Assembly (NCBI GenBank): GCA_021820485.1
Contig: JAKADO010000001.1
Coordinates: 19,363-83,362, forward strand
DNA length: 64,000 nucleotides
From: Bacillota bacterium
GTDB lineage: Bacteria > Bacillota > Sulfobacillia > Sulfobacillales > Sulfobacillaceae
Reading direction: 5' to 3'
The position numbers and the translations under genes are program-made. The notes under the pieces were generated by a model, which was given only the letters and a program-made list of their open reading frames with translations, was not told where the DNA came from and did not search any database. Of the stretch, positions 59,035-64,000 are shown piece by piece. The first letter of the stretch is position 1, and each line of letters opens with the position of its first letter.

Positions 59035-59797
59035 ACGCATCGTCTGTCTGGCGGCGGAAATTCCGGGGATTTTGGCAGAACTGGGGGCGTTGGATCGCGT
59101 GGTGGGCATTTCCGCCTATACGACGTATCCGTCGGAGGCGTTGACCATTCCCAAAGTGAGTGGATTTCAGCACGGGAGCGTGGACCGCATTTTGGCCCAA
59201 CAGCCCGACTTAGTCATTCTCACGTCGACCGTTCAGCAGAAACTGGCCGCGGGCCTGGCCGAACGGGGGGCGTCCATCCTTCACCTGAACCCGCATCGGC
59301 TCGAGGACTTGTACCGCAACGTGCAGTTGTTGGGGGGCACGGTGGGTGAGAATGCACGGGGCTCAGACCTGGCACGGAGGTTAGCAGACGACGTCGAGGC
59401 GGTCCGCCACGCGTCCCAAACCCTCAAGCGTCGACCCCGCGTATATTTTGAGGAGTGGATGGATCCCTTGATTGCCGGCGTGGGCTGGGTCAGCGATCTG
59501 ATTGAGACTGCGGGCGGGACCGATATTTTTCGCGAGCGTGCGTTGGCTGGACGGCGGGCCCGGGACCGGATCGTGGCGCCGGAGGAATGGATCGTAGCGC
59601 AACCAGACATCATTTTTGCGTCATGGTGCGGGAAACCCTTCCAAATTGACCAGATGCGCATGCGTGCGGAGGCGGCACAGGTGCCTGCGGTGCAATCCGG
59701 TCGCGTGTACGAGATGGATGGGACCGTGCTGGAATGCGGCGTTCGTTTGGTCGGCCGTCTCCAGGAGATGGCAGAGATTATCCGGGAGGCGGTATGA
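59018..59797 (+). CDS. BtuF-like periplasmic-binding-fold protein lacking an obvious signal peptide
   Basis: ERIVCLAAEIPGILAELGALDRVVGISAYTTYP; VDRILAQQPDLVILTST; starts directly at fold with no TM/lipobox. Confidence 0.82.
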   Translation: MARYPERIVCLAAEIPGILAELGALDRVVGISAYTTYPSEALTIPKVSGFQHGSVDRILAQQPDLVILTSTVQQKLAAGLAERGASILHLNPHRLEDLYRNVQLLGGTVGENARGSDLARRLADDVEAVRHASQTLKRRPRVYFEEWMDPLIAGVGWVSDLIETAGGTDIFRERALAGRRARDRIVAPEEWIVAQPDIIFASWCGKPFQIDQMRMRAEAAQVPAVQSGRVYEMDGTVLECGVRLVGRLQEMAEIIREAV

Positions 59798-61566
59798 TGA
59801 GTCTTTCGTCTGCCTGGACATCGCGTCTGGGCGACGTGCCGCCACTCGACCCCTCAGCCATGCGTCGAGCCCAAGCGCGATTGGATGATCTTACGAAGCC
59901 ACGCGGCAGTCTCGGCCAGCTGGAGCCGCTCGTTGTGCAGTTGGCGGGCATCACCGGCCAGGTTATCCCCCGCATCGCGAAGCCCTTAACCGTCATTTTT
60001 GCCGCCGACCATGGCGTTGCGGAGGTTGGCGTCTCCGCCTACGGGCAAGAAGTGACCGAGGAGATGGCCGTCAACGTGGCGATGGGCAGTGCGGTCTCGA
60101 GTGTCCTGGCGCGCGGCGCGGGTTCGGATCTTTGGATCATCGACGTCGGCATTCGGCGATCGGTGCGCCATCCCGGCGTCCGGGTCCGGAAGGTGGCCCG
60201 GGGGACCGGCAACATTGCATGCGGGCCGGCCATGACCGTCGAGGAATTGGATGCCGCGCTAGAGGTCGGTTGGCAGACGGTGGTGGAGGCCGTGGGTCAA
60301 GGCCACGACTTGGTGATTCTGGGCGAAATGGGGATCGGCAATACCACGGCCGCGTCCGCGATGTCCGCCTGCCTTCTCGGGGTGGGGCCGGCCGATGTCG
60401 TCGGTCCCGGCACCGGAATTGGATCGGAGGCTTTAGCCCGAAAATCCGCGGTTATTGACACCGCATTGGCGATCAACCAGCCTAATTCCTCGGATGCATG
60501 GGATATTTTGCGAAAGCTGGGCGGCTTCGATATCGCGGCCCTGACGGGCGCGGTGTTGGCCGCTGCGGCCCACCGCGTGCCGATTTTGTTGGACGGCATG
60601 ACAACGGGGATCGCGGCATTGTCGGCAGTGCGCATGGCGCCGGCCACGCGTCACTACTTGATTGCCGGCCATTGCTCTCCGGAACCGGCGCATCAGCTCC
60701 TGCTGCAGGCGCTTGATCTCACGCCGCTGCTGAACTTGGGTTTGCGGTTAGGAGAAGCGTCGGGGGCTTTGCTGGCGCTGCCCCTGGTGTCCCAAGCATT
60801 GAAAACCATGGCCGAGACCGCGACGTTTTCGGACGCGCGGGTGACCAATCCGCACGGCCCGGTCCTCGCAGGAGACCTCGTCGGGAAGTCGCGCAACGAT
60901 GCACCGGTGGCGTTGGGGTTTTCTCCAGCTGAAAAAGATGCGGTCTATAAGGTGATTCGGGCTCGGCGGGACATTCGGGTTTTTCTGCCCGATCCCGTTT
61001 CCGACGATATCTTAGGGCGGATCTTGGATGCCGGACACCAGGGACCGTCCGTGGGTTTCATGCAGCCGTGGAACTTTCTGGTCGTCCGCGACCAAGAGAC
61101 GCGTCGGCGCCTTCAAGATCTCGTCGAGCGTGAGCGGGTCATCGCGGGTCAACATTATCCGGATTCCCAACGGGATTATTACTTACGATTGAAAGTGGAG
61201 GGGCTGATGGATGCGCCCATCACACTCTGTGTGACGAATGATCCCACGCGGAGCGGACCCCACGTCTTGGGACGTAACACCATCCCCGAAACCGACCTGA
61301 TGTCGACGGCTTGCGCCATCGAGAACATGTGGCTGGCCGCGCGGGCCGAGGGCGTGGCCGTGGGGTGGGTGAGCATGTATCGCAAAGAAGACGTGCGGAA
61401 GGTGCTGGGTATCCCGGAGCATGTGGATCCCGTCGCCTTGCTGACCTTAGGGTTTACCCCTTATTTTCCGGAGATTCCGGTACTGGAACGGGTGGGGTGG
61501 CGAAAACGCCTAGACCTGAGATCCTTGGTCTATGAAGAGAGATGGGGCACCCCTGTACGGCAATAG
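59794..61566 (+). CDS. fused NaMN:DMB phosphoribosyltransferase (CobT) and 5,6-dimethylbenzimidazole synthase (BluB)
   Basis: CobT: FAADHGVAEVGVSAYGQEVTEEMAVNVAMGSAV, ILGEMGIGNTTAASAMSA; BluB: RARRDIRVFLPDPVSDDILGRILDAGHQGPSVGFMQPWNFLVV. Confidence 0.92.
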   Translation: MMSLSSAWTSRLGDVPPLDPSAMRRAQARLDDLTKPRGSLGQLEPLVVQLAGITGQVIPRIAKPLTVIFAADHGVAEVGVSAYGQEVTEEMAVNVAMGSAVSSVLARGAGSDLWIIDVGIRRSVRHPGVRVRKVARGTGNIACGPAMTVEELDAALEVGWQTVVEAVGQGHDLVILGEMGIGNTTAASAMSACLLGVGPADVVGPGTGIGSEALARKSAVIDTALAINQPNSSDAWDILRKLGGFDIAALTGAVLAAAAHRVPILLDGMTTGIAALSAVRMAPATRHYLIAGHCSPEPAHQLLLQALDLTPLLNLGLRLGEASGALLALPLVSQALKTMAETATFSDARVTNPHGPVLAGDLVGKSRNDAPVALGFSPAEKDAVYKVIRARRDIRVFLPDPVSDDILGRILDAGHQGPSVGFMQPWNFLVVRDQETRRRLQDLVERERVIAGQHYPDSQRDYYLRLKVEGLMDAPITLCVTNDPTRSGPHVLGRNTIPETDLMSTACAIENMWLAARAEGVAVGWVSMYRKEDVRKVLGIPEHVDPVALLTLGFTPYFPEIPVLERVGWRKRLDLRSLVYEERWGTPVRQ

Positions 61567-61581
61567 GGAAGGAGAATCGCA

Positions 61582-62148
61582 ATGCGGATTTACACACGCG
61601 GCGGCGACCGTGGGAAGACCAGCCTCATCGGAGGGAAACGCCGGTATAAAGATGACGTGCAGGTCCATGCGTATGGCGCTGTCGATGAGGCCGGCGCCTT
61701 TGTGGGGCTGGCCAGTACTCACCTGGAGCAGGAAGGCTACACCGATATGGTGGCGGTGTTAGGGGAGGTGTCTCACGTGCTGTGGGATGTGGGGGCGGAC
61801 TTGGCGGTTCCTTCGTCCGTGGAAGATCATGCCTTTCGCACGTCCGTCGATGCCGCATCGTCGCTGGAGCCGCTGATTGACCGGTACGCAGCGGAGACCG
61901 AAAAGATTCAGAAGTTTGTGCTGCGCGGGGGAAGTTTCGGAGCGGCTTATTTGCACGTCGCCTGTACCGTCGTGCGCCGCGCGGAACGCCATGTGGTCGC
62001 CTTGATGCGGACCGAGCCTATTCACGAGCCGACCCTTCGGTACCTGAATCGGCTGTCAGACCTCTTGTTTGTCATGGCTCGCGCCGCGAACGGACGCAGT
62101 CATACGGCCGATGTGGCTTATCGCAATAGTCCCGATGTGTTCCGGTGA
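61582..62148 (+). CDS. ATP:cob(I)alamin adenosyltransferase, PduO type
   Basis: MRIYTRGGDRGKTSLIGGKRRYKDDVQVHAYGAVDEAGAFVGLAS; RYLNRLSDLLFVMARAAN. Confidence 0.93.
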   Translation: MRIYTRGGDRGKTSLIGGKRRYKDDVQVHAYGAVDEAGAFVGLASTHLEQEGYTDMVAVLGEVSHVLWDVGADLAVPSSVEDHAFRTSVDAASSLEPLIDRYAAETEKIQKFVLRGGSFGAAYLHVACTVVRRAERHVVALMRTEPIHEPTLRYLNRLSDLLFVMARAANGRSHTADVAYRNSPDVFR

Positions 62149-62235
62149 TGCGCCGCGGCGCATGGCTCTAATAGGAGAGGCGGACGGTCGCGAATCCTGT
62201 GTGGACCGTCCGCCAACACCTGAAGACCATTCCGC

Positions 62236-63177
62236 CTATTTCGCCGAGAGCTTTAATTGCGGATGGAGCAGTGTAACCAATTGCTTTAAACCCATCACCA
62301 ACGCCGGAGAAGGTTCGTTGACATATGACGAGTTCGGGACGGGGTAGACGTGGCCCGTTATGACCGCGGTGATGGCGGAAAATCCGGCAAGATGCTCTTC
62401 TTGCAACACCGTCGTCCCCGATTCCGGGTCAATCAGGATATCGTCGGGATTAGCCTTAACGACCTGTTCGGCGGTGACCTGGGGGTACGCCTGTGTCGAC
62501 ATTTGTGCTCCCACATTGGTCGCTCCGGCCATGTCGATGAGAGAGTTGAGAAACGTATGGGGGCCGGCAGTATAGAGGCCACCCAAATCATAAAAGACGG
62601 TCGGTCGGGTTTTGACGCGGCGAACTTTCTGTTCGATGGCGGCAATTTGCTGTTTCATGTGCGCGACGGTGGCCCGTGCATGGAGGGTTGTTCCGGTGGC
62701 GCGCCCCACCAACATAATGTCATGGTAGATGCCCTGCACGGAGGTCGGTTGCAACACCAAAACGGGGATGTGGAACCGTGTCAAGGCACCAAGCCCTTTG
62801 ATGCCGGTGGTGGCGATCACCAGGTTTGGCTTGGCCGCGAGAATTTTTTCGACGCTAATGCCTGGATAGGAGGGGCCGATGTTGGCAATCCCGTGCAGTT
62901 GCTGGCGCCACGGGGCCGGCGTGTACTGAAACGTCGCTTGATCAGTGCCCACCATTTCTTTCTTTAAGCCCAAGTCTAGGGCAATTTCGGCATTGCTGGG
63001 CTCCAAGGTGACAATCCGCGTCGCCGGCTTTCTCAACGTGATCGTGTGGTGTAGATCGTCGGTGATGTGAATCGGGGTCGGCAAACTTGAGGCGACACGG
63101 GCTGTTGTTCCGCATCCGGCCAACAGACCCATTCCCATCGTTAGGCTCGTGATGGTGCCGAGCCACGTCTTAGACAT
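62236..63177 (-). CDS. ABC transporter substrate-binding lipoprotein (BtuF/FepB type)
   Basis: lipobox LLAGCGTT; PATRIVTLEPSNAEIALDLGLKKEMVG; VEKILAAKPNLVIAT; B12 riboswitch upstream. Confidence 0.88.
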   Translation of the reverse strand: MSKTWLGTITSLTMGMGLLAGCGTTARVASSLPTPIHITDDLHHTITLRKPATRIVTLEPSNAEIALDLGLKKEMVGTDQATFQYTPAPWRQQLHGIANIGPSYPGISVEKILAAKPNLVIATTGIKGLGALTRFHIPVLVLQPTSVQGIYHDIMLVGRATGTTLHARATVAHMKQQIAAIEQKVRRVKTRPTVFYDLGGLYTAGPHTFLNSLIDMAGATNVGAQMSTQAYPQVTAEQVVKANPDDILIDPESGTTVLQEEHLAGFSAITAVITGHVYPVPNSSYVNEPSPALVMGLKQLVTLLHPQLKLSAK

Positions 63178-63239
63178 GGTCATCCTTCTCTCGGGATAGA
63201 TTGAACCTTAGGCGAGAAGGGCCGCAGAAAAAAGAGGCG

Positions 63240-63420
63240 GCGCCTGACAACCCGCAGGCTCGCCCGAATATTTGCAGGTAGGTCTCCTGGCTCTCGGATC
63301 ATCGCGTCCGACCGGCCTTCCAACGAATGTTGTGGCGGGTCTGCTCCCCGTAAACAGTGGCGGGTGCCGCTCAGGAATTTCACCTGATTCCCTGTTATAC
63401 ACCTACAATTCGGTTGTCTC
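63240..63420 (-). promoter_or_regulatory. cobalamin riboswitch (reverse strand)
   Basis: reverse strand: aacagggaatcaggtgaaattcctgagcggcacccgccactgt...gagagccaggagacctacctgc. Confidence 0.9.
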
Positions 63421-63523
63421 GAGTGTATACACGTTGGCGTCGGTTGTAAACAAAACACATCCCACTTGTCATCAACTTTTAGTTCCCCTGTCCGAGGAAG
63501 TAAACTTGTTGACATTACGGTCT

Positions 63524-63545
63524 GTACTTACCCGGCAGTAAGTAC
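63524..63545. repeat. inverted repeat GTACTTAC-CCGGCA-GTAAGTAC (possible operator)
   Basis: perfect 8-bp arms, with GGTC/GACC flanks extending it imperfectly. Confidence 0.6.
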
Positions 63546-63602
63546 GAGACCAGTCGGGCAGTTGGGGTGAAGTCCCCTGAACGCCCCGCCCCCTCCATGG
63601 TT

Positions 63603-63772
63603 GGGCCGTACTGATTTCCTATGCAGGTCTGGCGCGTATCGAGGCGGAAGGCTGCAATCTTAGATCTATGTACCCGGGCTCTATAATGCGGAATCATCGA
63701 CAGTGACAGCATTTGGATTGGTGGTCGCGGAGGCCGCCGATCATTAGCTTTTTCGGCTATTTGCAATCTAGG
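63603..63772 (+). pseudogene. decayed fragment of APC-family permease similar to 40557-42179
   Basis: gggccgtactgatttcctatgcaggtctggc...atcgaggcggaagg...tatgtacccgggctctataatgcggaatcatcgaca parallels 40840-40950. Confidence 0.75.
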
Positions 63773-63815
63773 GTTGGATCGTATTTTGTCCCCTCGACAG
63801 TGATTCGGCCTGTTT

Positions 63816-63879
63816 TGTGCAAAACCTGGTTGGAGGCGTCTTCCGAATAACCTGCTGTAATGTGCAAAACGTGGTTGGA
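63816..63879 (+). repeat. two direct repeats tgtgcaaaac(c/g)tggttgga (63816-63834, 63861-63879)
   Basis: 19-nt repeats with one mismatch; arrangement resembles terminal repeats of IS21-type elements. Confidence 0.6.
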
Positions 63880-64000
63880 TCGGCCGCCTGAAATGAGTGG
63901 CCTTCATGCACATTCGGGCCGGTTCGTATTATCAGGTCGCCAGGAAACTGGTTGACCTTCTTGTGTTTTAGAGGGTTGATGAGGGTAGCCGGGGTGGACG

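Noticed and set aside
1-64000. CRISPR arrays, tRNA or rRNA genes
   Set aside because: No regularly spaced repeat array and no tRNA/rRNA signatures were recognised by eye; low-sensitivity negative.

Overview
The window looks like a chromosomal segment of a GC-moderate, spore-forming Firmicute. A Sulfobacillus-like host is an inference from gene content only. The left part (0-24 kb) is mostly housekeeping genes: panC, spmA/spmB, ridA, an rsuA/rluB-type pseudouridine synthase, NAPRTase, aroH, cmk, plsC, an S1-domain protein, PiT/DUF47 phosphate genes and redox enzymes. The middle (24-40 kb) is accessory and decayed: IS607-type and IS3 elements, a truncated glucosaminidase, a paralogous Cys-rich pair, and an Asp-box propeller lipoprotein. 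The right part holds thiamin salvage (TPP riboswitch, tenA-thiD-thiM-thiE), a divergent TPP-riboswitch NCS1 permease, and a cobalamin late-step cluster with two B12 riboswitches and a cobT-bluB fusion. The most striking observation is on the minus strand at 17177-17776. A DsbA/FrnE-family gene with a clean Shine-Dalgarno and ATG has one in-frame TGA exactly where the first catalytic Cys should be (SDYI-TGA-PFC). An 8-bp, GGC-loop hairpin follows 21 nt downstream. This makes it a candidate selenoprotein that ORF callers truncate. Other notable items are a decayed cbiA duplicate with an in-place ~95-bp inversion, convergent spmA/spmB, and a leaderless BtuF-like protein inside the B12 operon. No tools were run; family assignments come from recognised motifs.
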